From: an uncultured Christensenella sp.
Lineage (GTDB): Bacteria > Bacillota > Clostridia > Christensenellales > Borkfalkiaceae
Reading direction: 5' to 3'
Assembly: GCA_910585235.1 (NCBI GenBank)
Contig: CAJUCM010000004.1
Coordinates: forward strand, 43,039-107,038
Length of the DNA stretch: 64,000 bases
Of the stretch, positions 34,601 through 44,370 are shown in pieces. The notes below the pieces were generated by a model, which was not told the DNA's origin, ran no database searches, and saw only the letters and a list, made by a program, of their open reading frames with translations. Position numbers and translations under genes: made by a program. Position 1 is the stretch's first letter; each line of letters begins with the position of its first letter.

Positions 34601-36809
34601 CGAACTCGACGGAACGGGCTTCAACCTGATCTATACCGATACCTACGGAAATACCTATAAGGGACAGTATCGCGCCCGCACGGAAAATATCGTCTATACC
34701 TATGTGGGCGGCGAATATCTGTACTTTGAACTTAACATGACCGGTGAATCCGGCGGTACGTTCAGATTGCTCGGCAACGAGTACGGAATGTACATTGTCA
34801 TGGATAACCAGTACGCAGACGGCACGGTTCTGGAATTCGACGGAAAAGGCGGCGTAAAGCTGTCCGAAATGATCGGCGATACCGAAAGCGAGGAAGAGGG
34901 AACTTCGGGAACCAAACCGATCGCAGACGGAACGTATACCGTATCGGACGACGGCGTGATCACGATCAATTACGAATTGGACGGCACGCCCAAGAAGCTC
35001 GAAGGCAGACTCGGCGTTGTGAAGATCGGGAACTACCGTTATTCCACGTTCTTCGTCATCTATGACAGCGCCGCGTACACATTCGTCAATGAAGAGGACT
35101 ACTCCGTTCTCGTGTTCGACGACGCAGGATCCGCAATCAGATTTACGCAGACGGGCAAAGCGGAAATCGGTTCCTATACGCTGATCACCGATCAGTCGCA
35201 GGGAACAAATTATAACATTCTCTATTATGTAAACAATACGGGCACCTACGCGACGATCTATGAGTATAATACCGAGACCCGCCTGATCAAAGCCGTCGAG
35301 AACAAGGGAATGACGTATTTCAAGGAAGATTTTACGTCCCTTCAATTCACGAAGTACGGATTTGCGATTTTCAACGGAACCGAACGGTATTATTACTACG
35401 ATGAGGGAGAGAACGTTGTAATCTACCGCATGAAGACGGACGGCGTGACGGAGACTGCCAACGGATACGGATATGTAAAAGAAAAACTCGGCAACTTTGA
35501 CAAGACGATTGAGTGGAACAACGCTACTTACTATAAGTACGAAGGTTTCAGCCTTGTGTTCAAACGTACGGACGACAACAGCGGAAAGTATCCGATTCAG
35601 TTTGAGGATGGCGGAACGACTTATAAGTTAACGGATATCGACTTCTTGCCCTCCGGAAGCACGACGTTCTCCGTATCGGGCAAGGCGACGCTTTCCTACG
35701 AAAAAGACGGAAAGACGGTGACGGAAAAAAGAGACTGTACCGTCGTGAGAAAGGCGCTCGAAGGAGACGCCGCAGGTTACGAAACGTATGTTATGGTCGG
35801 TGATTTCCGTTTTGACGTTGCGCTGACTTATGCTCCCGATCAGAACAAACGCGATTATTCGGTCGAGGCGATGAATCTCTATATCGATGCGGAATCTTTG
35901 GCGTTCCTCTCCACCGTCGTTGAATACTATCCTCAGTTCGGTTCGGCAATCATTCAGATGCTTCCCGATTGCGGTCGCCTCACGATCAAAAGACCGTATG
36001 ACGAAAAGGGCAATGCGGGCGCATATACGGCGAGCGGAGAAATCGGCGAAGTATTGAAATTCCTCGACGCGGACGGCAACAAGATCGAGTCGTTCACCGA
36101 TTTGCCCTGCGAGGCTGCAATCAGCGAGAACGGAGAAAGCTATACGGTCACGCTCACGGGTAAGGACGGTTATACCTATAAAGGCGTGTATTCGATCAGC
36201 AGAAAGTACGGCGTTCCCGCATTCACTCTGGCAGGATTTTACAGAGAGCAAACGCTTACGGACGGCGATTATTCGGTCACGGTCGGCAGGATCATCATTT
36301 CCGAACAGCAGAATTATACGCCCGGCATGATCCTCGTCCCCGGCTTTACGGACAACGGAACGGAAGTCACGTCGAGTGCGATTTTCGGAAGCGACGACAA
36401 TCTGAATTACGTTGTAAGAGAGAAAGATGACGACGGAAAATTCACGTCCTCCGTATATTACAAGATTTCTCTGAAAGAAAAGGCGAATAGCGGCGGACTC
36501 GGCGACGACGCAGTTCTTCCTTACGATAGCGTAACGATCACGAAAATCGCAAACGTTTCGGTGATCTATACGGAAGACGGAAAGGGCTTCGTGGAGATCG
36601 ACGAGAGTACGAACACGGTGCTTGCATACTGCCGCACGAGTATGTTCGGTACGAGCAATTACGCCGTCACCGAACAGACGTACGATGCGGATAACAAGAC
36701 TTACGTGATCACGACTTCGTCCGCGAAATACACGGTGAAGATCACGGAGAACGCGGACGGAACAAAGACGGCGACGGTCGAAACGTACGTCGCGCCGGAA
36801 GAGACCTGA
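31680..36809 (+). CDS. Large beta-rich repeat lipoprotein with InlB-type repeats (1,709 aa)
   Basis: The start is ATG at 31680 because it follows AAAGGAG and opens a clear lipoprotein signal peptide (Cys23 in VAVAC). An upstream in-frame ATG at 31572 lies before the promoter and is rejected. Residues about 30-370 contain three InlB/Listeria-Bacteroides type repeats (EFAGWYLS and FAGWSES elements). The remaining 1,300 residues are a long series of beta-rich units with recurring patterns of the form L-x-(L/F)-D/N-G-x-G-x-(A/G) followed by a G-x-Y turn. I do not recognise this repeat. First gene of the run leading to the S8 protease and Opp transporter. Extracellular, lipid-anchored; likely adhesive or structural. 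Confidence 0.82.
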   Translation: MKKILLTASAFVCAVTGLVAVACGGSIEEVSYKFDTQCEVSVDDVTVNKGEEFTLPTPPSRGKEWEFAGWYLSSDFAGAPVTSVVADVGTTYYAKWDRRYKINLDLKGGSLENSDDLYLKAGANVSAYLAEYVPAKNGYEFGQWLRGNSALGGNYRMPAEEITLTARYKVGYTLDVYTQNLARLLGDIDAAEYDMEAVTLYAYATNSFTVDYELQGFTQIRHKDQVLDGELVDEPEENDNKFAIFFNREQYTVTLNPNIAGTAQQEVSSTLYYGQEYKLPYDLYLNAGYIFAGWSESAYGENNYPIDYIDAMLYNKDPNDKSEVVWENPYVVESDATLYAYWNKGYSDLFGGADTIFVMGDGVYLQRGGMFFKGEWFSDTRFVFNDSDKLDWKGDFTGKILNEDMFCYDKDSLDGSVYYLYHPMYGFSMDESVNFKDHNNLTYTVKSEERTEVAYGTFEIDYETGEYKAYFDRGEGEMVGKTATFKLPGAVKTQSGNTYKIFTMRNEEEVALGTLKRIGLANATSLGTFSPAFDLTFDGYGYATWNYGSSPIQVMYGYNSEIDGYTLKQTNGSTFNIKFISEGGYSGYMLYFGDLDAQFDTGAGKLTLDGMIHARFEASASEIATGYYSLSESYFGTYILTFTGNGATYTFLMTQHRDIFAGTTTYEVEKRPNGYLEYYYYGGKNDKGEDTFYAPVLVLNEEEEGKANLYESVGGKLTKSATGTYVLDKKSGLYVFEFTDKVTEIDHTNSKFDITDLDAFVFALDASVADSRIYYIYSETGNSETADKAVVYTPDERYPNQAGSKLTIVGGIAILEIGEEESTIIGTIAEQEVEGVMVTLVKTTKGYVYLEIDHDKKTFFRYESTIGYTYLYKEDGTWEKTTTLYLNGKGGAIYTIPNPYATGEEDATISYTGTVEALKEEATLGGAIIYRFTQTGVSNPKTFRYILLSDSNRAYFSIISDKAGRFESDDSGTLELDGTGFNLIYTDTYGNTYKGQYRARTENIVYTYVGGEYLYFELNMTGESGGTFRLLGNEYGMYIVMDNQYADGTVLEFDGKGGVKLSEMIGDTESEEEGTSGTKPIADGTYTVSDDGVITINYELDGTPKKLEGRLGVVKIGNYRYSTFFVIYDSAAYTFVNEEDYSVLVFDDAGSAIRFTQTGKAEIGSYTLITDQSQGTNYNILYYVNNTGTYATIYEYNTETRLIKAVENKGMTYFKEDFTSLQFTKYGFAIFNGTERYYYYDEGENVVIYRMKTDGVTETANGYGYVKEKLGNFDKTIEWNNATYYKYEGFSLVFKRTDDNSGKYPIQFEDGGTTYKLTDIDFLPSGSTTFSVSGKATLSYEKDGKTVTEKRDCTVVRKALEGDAAGYETYVMVGDFRFDVALTYAPDQNKRDYSVEAMNLYIDAESLAFLSTVVEYYPQFGSAIIQMLPDCGRLTIKRPYDEKGNAGAYTASGEIGEVLKFLDADGNKIESFTDLPCEAAISENGESYTVTLTGKDGYTYKGVYSISRKYGVPAFTLAGFYREQTLTDGDYSVTVGRIIISEQQNYTPGMILVPGFTDNGTEVTSSAIFGSDDNLNYVVREKDDDGKFTSSVYYKISLKEKANSGGLGDDAVLPYDSVTITKIANVSVIYTEDGKGFVEIDESTNTVLAYCRTSMFGTSNYAVTEQTYDADNKTYVITTSSAKYTVKITENADGTKTATVETYVAPEET

Positions 36810-36868
36810 ACCGTTGCTCCGGTGCAGAAACGCGCAGGCTAAGATTATAAGAGAAAAAGGCTAAAACT

Positions 36869-39800
36869 ATGGTAAAATTCAAAAAAACAGCGTTAAGCGC
36901 GGTCTCCGTCAGTCTGGCGGCGTGCTTTACGGCAAGTATCGCCGCAATGGCGGTCGCAGAAACCAAGAACTGGGGAACAGCGTCTACCGGAAAGGGGGAC
37001 GCTATTACCCGTTTAGACGCTTCCGTCGATCAGCATACGGAGGATTACTTCAACAATGAAGTTGTTTACCGTCTGAGCGATAACGTTTCGGGCAATCAGG
37101 AAATTTCCGTCATTCTCTCCGTCAACGGCAAAACGGCGTTCGACGCATATTTGGAATCGGGCAGTAAGGGCGAATTTTCCGAGTTCCTCGGAACTTCTTC
37201 CGCAAAGGCGCTTGCCTCCAAGAATCAGGCGGAGCGCGAAGCGCTCAGAAGAACGCTCGATAAAGCGAAAATCTCTTATAAAGAGGGCGTCAGCTACGAC
37301 GCCGTCGTCAACGGTTTTGAAGTTGTTTTAAGGGCGCGGGATTATCAGAAGCTCGTAAACGCAGTCGGCGATAAAGCGACTCTGATCGTCGGGGAAGTGT
37401 ATGCTCCCGCCGAAACGGAGATCGTCACCAATGAAGTCGACGTCTATGAAACGGGTATTTTTGACAGCTCTTCCATTGCATATCAGGGCGACGGCGTGCT
37501 TGTTGCCGTTCTCGATACGGGGCTTGACTACACGCATACCGCGTTCAGCGTGGAGAATTTCACGACGGATAACGAGGCTTATAAACTCGAAACGATTGCC
37601 GATAAATTAAAGGAAACGAATTTTTCGGCGGCGGCAACCACCGCCAATCTGACCGCGGAGGACGTATACGTCAACAAAAAGGTTCCCTACGCATACGACT
37701 ATGCGGATAAGGACGCCGACGTGTTCCCGCTCGATTCCGCGCACGGCACGCACGTTGCGGGCGTTATCGCAGGCAAGGACAGCGAGATCACGGGCGTTGC
37801 GCCCAATGCGCAGCTTGCCATCATGAAGGTGTTCTCCGATAGCCAGCAGGGCGCAAGAACTTCTTCGATCCTTGCCGCGCTCGACGACTGCGTAAAACTC
37901 GGTGTGGACGTCATCAATATGTCGCTCGGTTCGGGCGCGGGCTTCACCACGCAGGACGACGACGAGAGAGTCGAAAATATCTATAACAGAGTGCGCGAAG
38001 CGGGCATTTCGCTCATCACCGCGGCGGGCAACGACTATACCGCGGTAAACGGTTCGACCAAGAACGGTAGCAATCCTTTGACTTCCAATCCCGATTCGGG
38101 CGTCGTCGGTTCGCCTTCCACGTACGAAGCGGCGCTCTCGGTTGCATCCGTCGGCGGCGTTAAAACGCCTTACTTCATGTTCAACGGCGAAATCATGTAT
38201 TTCACCGAGGCTTCCACTTCCTCCGCAAAGTCGAAGAACTTTGTCGAGGACATTCTCAAAGAGGTCGGCGGGGTAGATAGCTACAATTTCAACTATGTGA
38301 CGATCCCCGGCGTCGGCAGACGCTCCGATTACAGCGAGAGCAGAGAGTTTTATAAAAATAAAATCGTGCTCGTCAAGCGCGGAGATACGACGTTTGAGGA
38401 AAAGGTAAACGTTGCGCTCCGCATTATGGGCGCGGCGGGCATTATCATTTATAACAACGTATCGGGCAATATCAGTATGTCGGTCGGCGCGGATATCGGC
38501 GCGGTATGTTCCATCTCGCAGGACGAGGGCGAAAAGCTCGCGGCGGCAAGAACGGGTGTTCTGCAAATCAGCAAAAGTCAGGTCGCAGGTCCTTTCATGT
38601 CGGACTTCTCTTCCTGGGGTCCCACTTCCGATCTGAGGATCAAACCGGAAATCACGGCGCACGGCGGCGAGATCTATTCGGCTGTCCCCGGTCAGGCGTA
38701 CGACAGACTTTCGGGTACTTCCATGGCGGCACCCAATATGGCGGGCGCAACGGCGCTCATCCGTCAGTACGTCAAAGACAATACCGACGTGTTCGGCGAT
38801 CTCAGCCCCGTCGAAGTTACCAAACGCGTCAACCAGCTTGCAATGTCCACGGCGGACATTATCCGCAACAAGAACGGGCTTGCTTACGCAGTCAGAAAAC
38901 AGGGCGCGGGACTTGTCAATATCGGAAAATCCACGACTTCCGCGGCGTATATCTCGACCTATGAAAAGGACGAAAATGGCGGGCTTGTCGAAATGGATAA
39001 GACCAAGCTCGAACTCGGCGACGATAAGGCGAAAACGGGCGTCTATGAAATGACATTCGCGATCAACAACATCACGGGTTCGGCGATCTCCTATAACCTC
39101 GGAAGCATCGTTATGACGGAAGGGGTCAGCCCCACTTACACGAGCCACGGGGATACGGTCGTCACGAAAGACGGGTATCTGCTGAATCCTACGACTTCGA
39201 TCGTAAAAGTTTCGGACGGAACGTACAGCGGTAGCACCGTCACGGTTCCTGCAAACGGAAGCGCGCAAGTGACCGTTAAAATCGAACTTTCCGATGCGGA
39301 TAAGGCGTATCTTGACGAATCGTTCCAATACGGCATGTATGTGGAAGGATATATCACGCTGACCGCGGCAGGCGGTACAAGCGTCAATATCAGCGTTCCC
39401 ATGCTCGCCTTTTACGGCGACTGGACGGAAGCGCCGATCTTCGACGAAGAATATTACGATACGAATCCCGACGAGCTCAACGCGGGGATCGATCCCGAAG
39501 ACAAGATCATGGAGGACGCCTACGCGACGCGCGTGTACGGCGGATATTACAGCGATTATATCGCAACGCTCGGAACCTATCCGTTCGTTCAGAATCCCGC
39601 GTCCGCGCAAATCGCGGCGAGCAAGGAACACATCGCGCTCTCCAACTATGAGGACGGAAAAGCGTCCGCTATCAACAAGATCTATTCGATCGCGGGCGGA
39701 CTTTTAAGAAACGTCAAATACTGGCGTCTCTCCGTCGTGGAGGATTCCACGGGTAAGGAAATCTGGTTTACGGAAGACAGAAACCAGCGTAAATCAATGG

Positions 39801-42800
39801 GCTCCAACGGAGGCACGATCTATCAGTCGAGCTTTGACGTGGACTTCTCCGTTCTGGAACACAATCTCAAAAACAATACCAAATATACCGTGACCGTTGA
39901 AACGTTCATCGATTACGGAAACTATTCCGATCAGAAGAACGTCAGGAACAAATTCACGTTCCCCATGTATATCGACTTTGAAGCGCCGATCGTGACGGGC
40001 GTCGATTACAGAACGGAATACGACCAGTCTTTAAGAAAGACCCGTCTCTTTGCGGACGTGAATATCTACGATAACCACTATGCAATGGCGATCCAGTTCG
40101 GTCAGATCGTCGAGGCGGAACCCAATTCCGGTTACAGATTCACGATGACCTCGTTCGGCAAATATATGACGCCCGTCTATTCGTCGTACAACTCCACTTC
40201 CAAAGTGACGATCGAATTGACCGATTACGTCGAAATCATCAAGAATTCGATGGGGCTCAAATACAATCCCGAAACGGGAGAATCCGAAGTCGTTTACGGC
40301 AACAACAGCTATATCGCGACCTGCTACGACTATGCCATGAACTCGGCAACTTACGAGCTGAGACTTCCCGACGAAGTGCTCGATATGTACTTCACGGAAT
40401 CGGACATCACGCTCAACCCCAACGAGACGCTCGATTTGACGACCGTTCTCGAAGTGTTCCCTGCGGATACCTGGTTGCAGGTTCTCGATTTCGAGTCCTC
40501 CAACAATGAGTACGTCGGCGTCGTCAACCAGACCGTGATCGCAAAAGAAGCGGGCGAAGGGCAGACCGTGACGATCTACGCGACCGGTAAAGACGCGAAC
40601 GGCAAGTCGATCACGAGAAGCATTTCGGTGTATGTCCGCCAAGAGGGCGACGAGGGCTACCGTAAGTACGACCCGCCTCAGGTAAACAGAGCGGTCATTT
40701 CCAAATATCATACGGTAAGAGCGTACCATGCAAATTCGAGCGAGGACAGAGGCGTCGGCATTACGGGCGGAACTTACGATTTCGGTTCGGAATACTATCT
40801 TTCGATGTATCCCTCCGAGAGCGTCGAGCTCATCTGCGAGATCGATACCTACTTCCCCGAATACACGCCGAAGCTGACCTATTCTTCGACGAGACCCGAA
40901 ATCGTCACGGTTGACGCGAACGGCAAAATCGTTGCGCAGTCGCGTGGAACCGCGACCATCAGCGTAAACGTGGAAGTGCCTTATCCCGATAAGACGGTTT
41001 CCTTCTTCGTCGGTACGGTGAGCATCAACGTAAAAGACCCGTTTACGACGACCAGTATTTATCTTACGTCCTATAAGGGACTCGGCGGCGAAGTCGTCAT
41101 TCCCGGAGACCGCGGGATCACGACGATCCAGTCGTTCGCATTCTCCAACTACGAAATGGTGGATAAAGACCTCGAAGCGGGCGACGTCATCAACGACGAG
41201 GATCCTTACCATATCAAGCAGTGGTTTATCGGCGACGATACGATCACCAAGGTAGTCATTCCGGAGGGCGTTACGGACATCGAATCCTACGCGTTCGCAA
41301 ACCTGACCGCGCTTGAAGAAGTCGTATTCCCGACGACCCTGACCCGTATCGGCGTGGGCGCGTTCTACGGCTGTAAAAATCTGAAAAAAGCTAATTTCGG
41401 GAACGTCAAGTTTATCAACGAAAAAGCGTTCTACGAGTGCCAGCTTTCCGCAGTCGATTTCAAATCGATCGTAGCGGTCGGAAGTTATGCGTTTGCAAAG
41501 AACGCGATCGGGAATCTGAATCTTCCCGCGTCCGCACAGTCGCTCGACAGCGGCGCGTTTGCGGGAAATACCGCGCTCAATGCGGTGAATTTCCAGGCGC
41601 CGCAGATCAAGATCGGCGAGGCGGTGTTCGGCGGATGCACGAACCTTCTCAGAATCAACATCAACGCGGCGGTCATTCCCGCGCGTGCGTTCTACGGCTG
41701 TACGAAACTTTCCCAGGTCACGCTCGGCAGAGACGTTGCGGTCATCGGCGAAGAGGCGTTCGGCGGAACAAACGTTGCAAAGTTTACGATCAACGCGAAC
41801 AACAAGACGCTTGAAACGAGAGAGGACGGTAAGTTCATTTATACGACGGACGGCAAGCTCGTTATGGCGGCTCCCCAGTACGGTTCCGCAACGCTTGTTC
41901 TTCCTGCGGGAACGACGACCGTTGCGAGCGGCGCGTTCGCGGGCAACGCGTCGATCAGAACCGTTTCCGGCGCGGACGTGGAGGAGATCGAGTCCTATGC
42001 GTTTGCGGACTGCCCGAACCTGACGACGTTCAACTTCCCGAAACTGAACAAGATCGGCGACTATGCGTTCTATAATTCGACCCGTCTTACGATCAGTTCC
42101 AACGACGACGCGAACCAGTTGCAGAACGTGAAAAATATCGGCGCTTACGCGTTCTATAAAACTGCGGTCACGGAAGTAAAGATCGAGGGCGGCGATAAGG
42201 TCTCTGTCGGCGAGGGTGCATTCGCTTTCTGTTTCGATCTTGCGACCGTGAAAATCGGCGACAACGTCACGATCGAAACGGGTGCGTTCTTTAATCCCGT
42301 TCTGGATTTAACTTATGATAAAACAAAGACCTTAGATTACTACGCGCGTTATGACTATGTCGTAGGCGGAACGACTTACGGATATTACAGGTATAATTTC
42401 AACGCCGGCGTTCTTTCCAAGCTGACGACGCTTGAAATCGGCAATAACGTCACGATCGGCAACAATGCGTTTGCGAATAGTGCGAATCTGACGAAGGTCA
42501 CGCTCGGCGACAACGTGAAGATCGGGGCTTACGCGTTCAACAATGCGAACAAACTCACCGAAATCGACCTTTCCAAAGCGGTTGAGATCGGCGAGGGCGC
42601 ATTCTCCGGAACGAGAGAGCGGGACTATTGGCTCTACCGCAACAGTTACAGATACGCTTTCGAGTTTGAAATCATCGACGGAGAGCCTGTGCCGACGGGG
42701 TACAAATATTCCGACTTTGCGCCTTCGTTTGAAAATGCGGATCTTACGAATGCGACGACGGTCGGCTTGGGCGCGTTTGCGTTCAACCAGTCCTTGAAGA

Positions 42801-44353
42801 GCGTTACGCTCAATTCCTCGCTCACGGAAATTGCAGACCTTGCGTTCATGCAGTGCAGTTCGCTCACGGGGGTCAAGGTTGCGGGAGGTACGGGCGAAAA
42901 CGCGTTGCCCGCTACGGTCAAGAAGATCGGCAGGAACGCATTCGGCAATACGAAGATCGCGGAACTCGGACTTGAAAACGTATCCGAAATCGGCGAATAT
43001 GCGTTTGCAAACGTTCCCTTGACGGAGATCGCGCTGAAAGACGGCGTTGCGATCGGCGGGTATGCGTTCTATAACTGCGAATCGCTTGCAACTGCGGACA
43101 ATATGGGCAAAGCCGTTGAAATCGGCGAATGGGCGTTCTTCCGCACGCTGATCGAAAAAGCGGATCTTACGTCCGCTCGGACGGTCGGAGACTTTGCGTT
43201 CGGCGAATCGCAGGTCAAAGAAGTCGTGCTCGGCAGTGCGATCGAAGAGCTCGGCGAAAATCCTTTCTACGGCTGTGCGGTCAAGAGCTTTGCAAGAACG
43301 GAAGGCATTATGTTCAACGGCAATAAGGTCGGCGAGAGAGAAGTCACGACCTACGACGTGAGCGATTCCGTAAAAGTCATCGACGACGTTCTCTATGAGG
43401 TCGTTCCCAACGGACTTGAACTTGTCTGCTATCCCATCGGATCGGAAGTTGCTTCCTACACGGTGGAAGAGGGTACGGTGCGCGTCGGCGCGCGCGCGTT
43501 CCAGGGTGCGAACCTCGTCAACGTAACGCTTCCCACCACGCTCAAAGCGCTCGGCGATAAGGCGTTCTATGAATGCGGAAAACTGACGACGGTCATCTTC
43601 AAGAGCTATAACGCTCCCATTCTGGAAGAGGAATACGACCCCTATTACGTCACTTCCGATAACTTACCGCTCAACGGAAACCTCGGCGGTTACGACGGGC
43701 TCGGCATTTCCGATTACTATATGTGGAATGCTTCGAGCTGGAACAACTTCTATTTCGGCGCGAACTTCGTCGGGAATATCGGTAAATTCAAACCGAGTCT
43801 CGTCATGGTAAGTCCTGCGAACGGAACGGGCTATAATACGTTTATCTTTGAAAAGTATTTCAGCACGTTCGTGCTCGGCAGCAACGCGGCTACGGACGAT
43901 ACGCTCAGGGTCATCGCCATGATCGAAGCGCTCAACAGCTATATCACGCTCGACGACAAAGAGGCGGTTACGGCGGCGCGCCGCGCGTATGACGCGCTTC
44001 CGGGGCTGGAACAGAAGGCGCTCGTTTCCAACTACTCCAAGCTGACGAACGCGGAGGATACGATCGAGTATTTGGAATCGAGAAATCCTCAGCCCGAAAA
44101 TCCTGACAATAACGAGGAAAACGAAAACTCGGTGAATGCGGTCGGCATTGCTGGCTTCACGCTCGCGGGGATCCTGTTTGCGGCGCTTGTCGCGCTTTCC
44201 GTTTACGTCTTTCTCGATAAGAGAAAAGCGAAAGCGGCAAAGGCGAACGAGCTTGAAACTTCTAAGACCGTGAACGAAGAGACTGCGGAAACGGACGCTT
44301 CGGAAGAAAAAGTTGAAAATCGTTCTGAGGACGAAAGCAAAGATAACGAATAA
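36869..44353 (+). CDS. Cell-surface S8 (subtilisin-like) protease with LRR region and membrane anchor
   Basis: A 2,494-residue secreted serine protease of the lactocepin/C5a-peptidase type. Signal peptide 1-30. The catalytic triad is visible: Asp216 (VLDTG), His292 (HGTHVAG) and Ser618 (GTSMAAP), with oxyanion Asn388 (AAGN). A protease-associated (PA) domain is inserted between Asn388 and Ser618. Fn3-like and Ig-like (BIG2-type, near 1150-1390) modules follow, then BspA LRR_5 repeats (about 1400-2310), a helical domain, a Pro/Asn/Glu-rich linker, a membrane segment (about 2428-2450) and a basic then acidic cytoplasmic tail. Likely cleaves extracellular proteins to feed the Opp transporter encoded two genes downstream. 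The gap from the previous gene is 59 bp without a terminator. Confidence 0.93.
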   Translation: MVKFKKTALSAVSVSLAACFTASIAAMAVAETKNWGTASTGKGDAITRLDASVDQHTEDYFNNEVVYRLSDNVSGNQEISVILSVNGKTAFDAYLESGSKGEFSEFLGTSSAKALASKNQAEREALRRTLDKAKISYKEGVSYDAVVNGFEVVLRARDYQKLVNAVGDKATLIVGEVYAPAETEIVTNEVDVYETGIFDSSSIAYQGDGVLVAVLDTGLDYTHTAFSVENFTTDNEAYKLETIADKLKETNFSAAATTANLTAEDVYVNKKVPYAYDYADKDADVFPLDSAHGTHVAGVIAGKDSEITGVAPNAQLAIMKVFSDSQQGARTSSILAALDDCVKLGVDVINMSLGSGAGFTTQDDDERVENIYNRVREAGISLITAAGNDYTAVNGSTKNGSNPLTSNPDSGVVGSPSTYEAALSVASVGGVKTPYFMFNGEIMYFTEASTSSAKSKNFVEDILKEVGGVDSYNFNYVTIPGVGRRSDYSESREFYKNKIVLVKRGDTTFEEKVNVALRIMGAAGIIIYNNVSGNISMSVGADIGAVCSISQDEGEKLAAARTGVLQISKSQVAGPFMSDFSSWGPTSDLRIKPEITAHGGEIYSAVPGQAYDRLSGTSMAAPNMAGATALIRQYVKDNTDVFGDLSPVEVTKRVNQLAMSTADIIRNKNGLAYAVRKQGAGLVNIGKSTTSAAYISTYEKDENGGLVEMDKTKLELGDDKAKTGVYEMTFAINNITGSAISYNLGSIVMTEGVSPTYTSHGDTVVTKDGYLLNPTTSIVKVSDGTYSGSTVTVPANGSAQVTVKIELSDADKAYLDESFQYGMYVEGYITLTAAGGTSVNISVPMLAFYGDWTEAPIFDEEYYDTNPDELNAGIDPEDKIMEDAYATRVYGGYYSDYIATLGTYPFVQNPASAQIAASKEHIALSNYEDGKASAINKIYSIAGGLLRNVKYWRLSVVEDSTGKEIWFTEDRNQRKSMGSNGGTIYQSSFDVDFSVLEHNLKNNTKYTVTVETFIDYGNYSDQKNVRNKFTFPMYIDFEAPIVTGVDYRTEYDQSLRKTRLFADVNIYDNHYAMAIQFGQIVEAEPNSGYRFTMTSFGKYMTPVYSSYNSTSKVTIELTDYVEIIKNSMGLKYNPETGESEVVYGNNSYIATCYDYAMNSATYELRLPDEVLDMYFTESDITLNPNETLDLTTVLEVFPADTWLQVLDFESSNNEYVGVVNQTVIAKEAGEGQTVTIYATGKDANGKSITRSISVYVRQEGDEGYRKYDPPQVNRAVISKYHTVRAYHANSSEDRGVGITGGTYDFGSEYYLSMYPSESVELICEIDTYFPEYTPKLTYSSTRPEIVTVDANGKIVAQSRGTATISVNVEVPYPDKTVSFFVGTVSINVKDPFTTTSIYLTSYKGLGGEVVIPGDRGITTIQSFAFSNYEMVDKDLEAGDVINDEDPYHIKQWFIGDDTITKVVIPEGVTDIESYAFANLTALEEVVFPTTLTRIGVGAFYGCKNLKKANFGNVKFINEKAFYECQLSAVDFKSIVAVGSYAFAKNAIGNLNLPASAQSLDSGAFAGNTALNAVNFQAPQIKIGEAVFGGCTNLLRININAAVIPARAFYGCTKLSQVTLGRDVAVIGEEAFGGTNVAKFTINANNKTLETREDGKFIYTTDGKLVMAAPQYGSATLVLPAGTTTVASGAFAGNASIRTVSGADVEEIESYAFADCPNLTTFNFPKLNKIGDYAFYNSTRLTISSNDDANQLQNVKNIGAYAFYKTAVTEVKIEGGDKVSVGEGAFAFCFDLATVKIGDNVTIETGAFFNPVLDLTYDKTKTLDYYARYDYVVGGTTYGYYRYNFNAGVLSKLTTLEIGNNVTIGNNAFANSANLTKVTLGDNVKIGAYAFNNANKLTEIDLSKAVEIGEGAFSGTRERDYWLYRNSYRYAFEFEIIDGEPVPTGYKYSDFAPSFENADLTNATTVGLGAFAFNQSLKSVTLNSSLTEIADLAFMQCSSLTGVKVAGGTGENALPATVKKIGRNAFGNTKIAELGLENVSEIGEYAFANVPLTEIALKDGVAIGGYAFYNCESLATADNMGKAVEIGEWAFFRTLIEKADLTSARTVGDFAFGESQVKEVVLGSAIEELGENPFYGCAVKSFARTEGIMFNGNKVGEREVTTYDVSDSVKVIDDVLYEVVPNGLELVCYPIGSEVASYTVEEGTVRVGARAFQGANLVNVTLPTTLKALGDKAFYECGKLTTVIFKSYNAPILEEEYDPYYVTSDNLPLNGNLGGYDGLGISDYYMWNASSWNNFYFGANFVGNIGKFKPSLVMVSPANGTGYNTFIFEKYFSTFVLGSNAATDDTLRVIAMIEALNSYITLDDKEAVTAARRAYDALPGLEQKALVSNYSKLTNAEDTIEYLESRNPQPENPDNNEENENSVNAVGIAGFTLAGILFAALVALSVYVFLDKRKAKAAKANELETSKTVNEETAETDASEEKVENRSEDESKDNE

Positions 44354-44370
44354 CACAGCGAAGGTTTGTT

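Noticed and set aside
33324..35345. 673-codon antisense frame in the beta-repeat lipoprotein gene
   Set aside because: Same reason: low-complexity basic protein, no ribosome site, shadow of a real gene.
37607..39631. 674-codon open frame antisense to the S8 protease gene
   Set aside because: It lies wholly inside a gene with a complete catalytic triad, its protein is Arg/His-rich without motifs, and G+C-biased codons create long antisense frames throughout this window.
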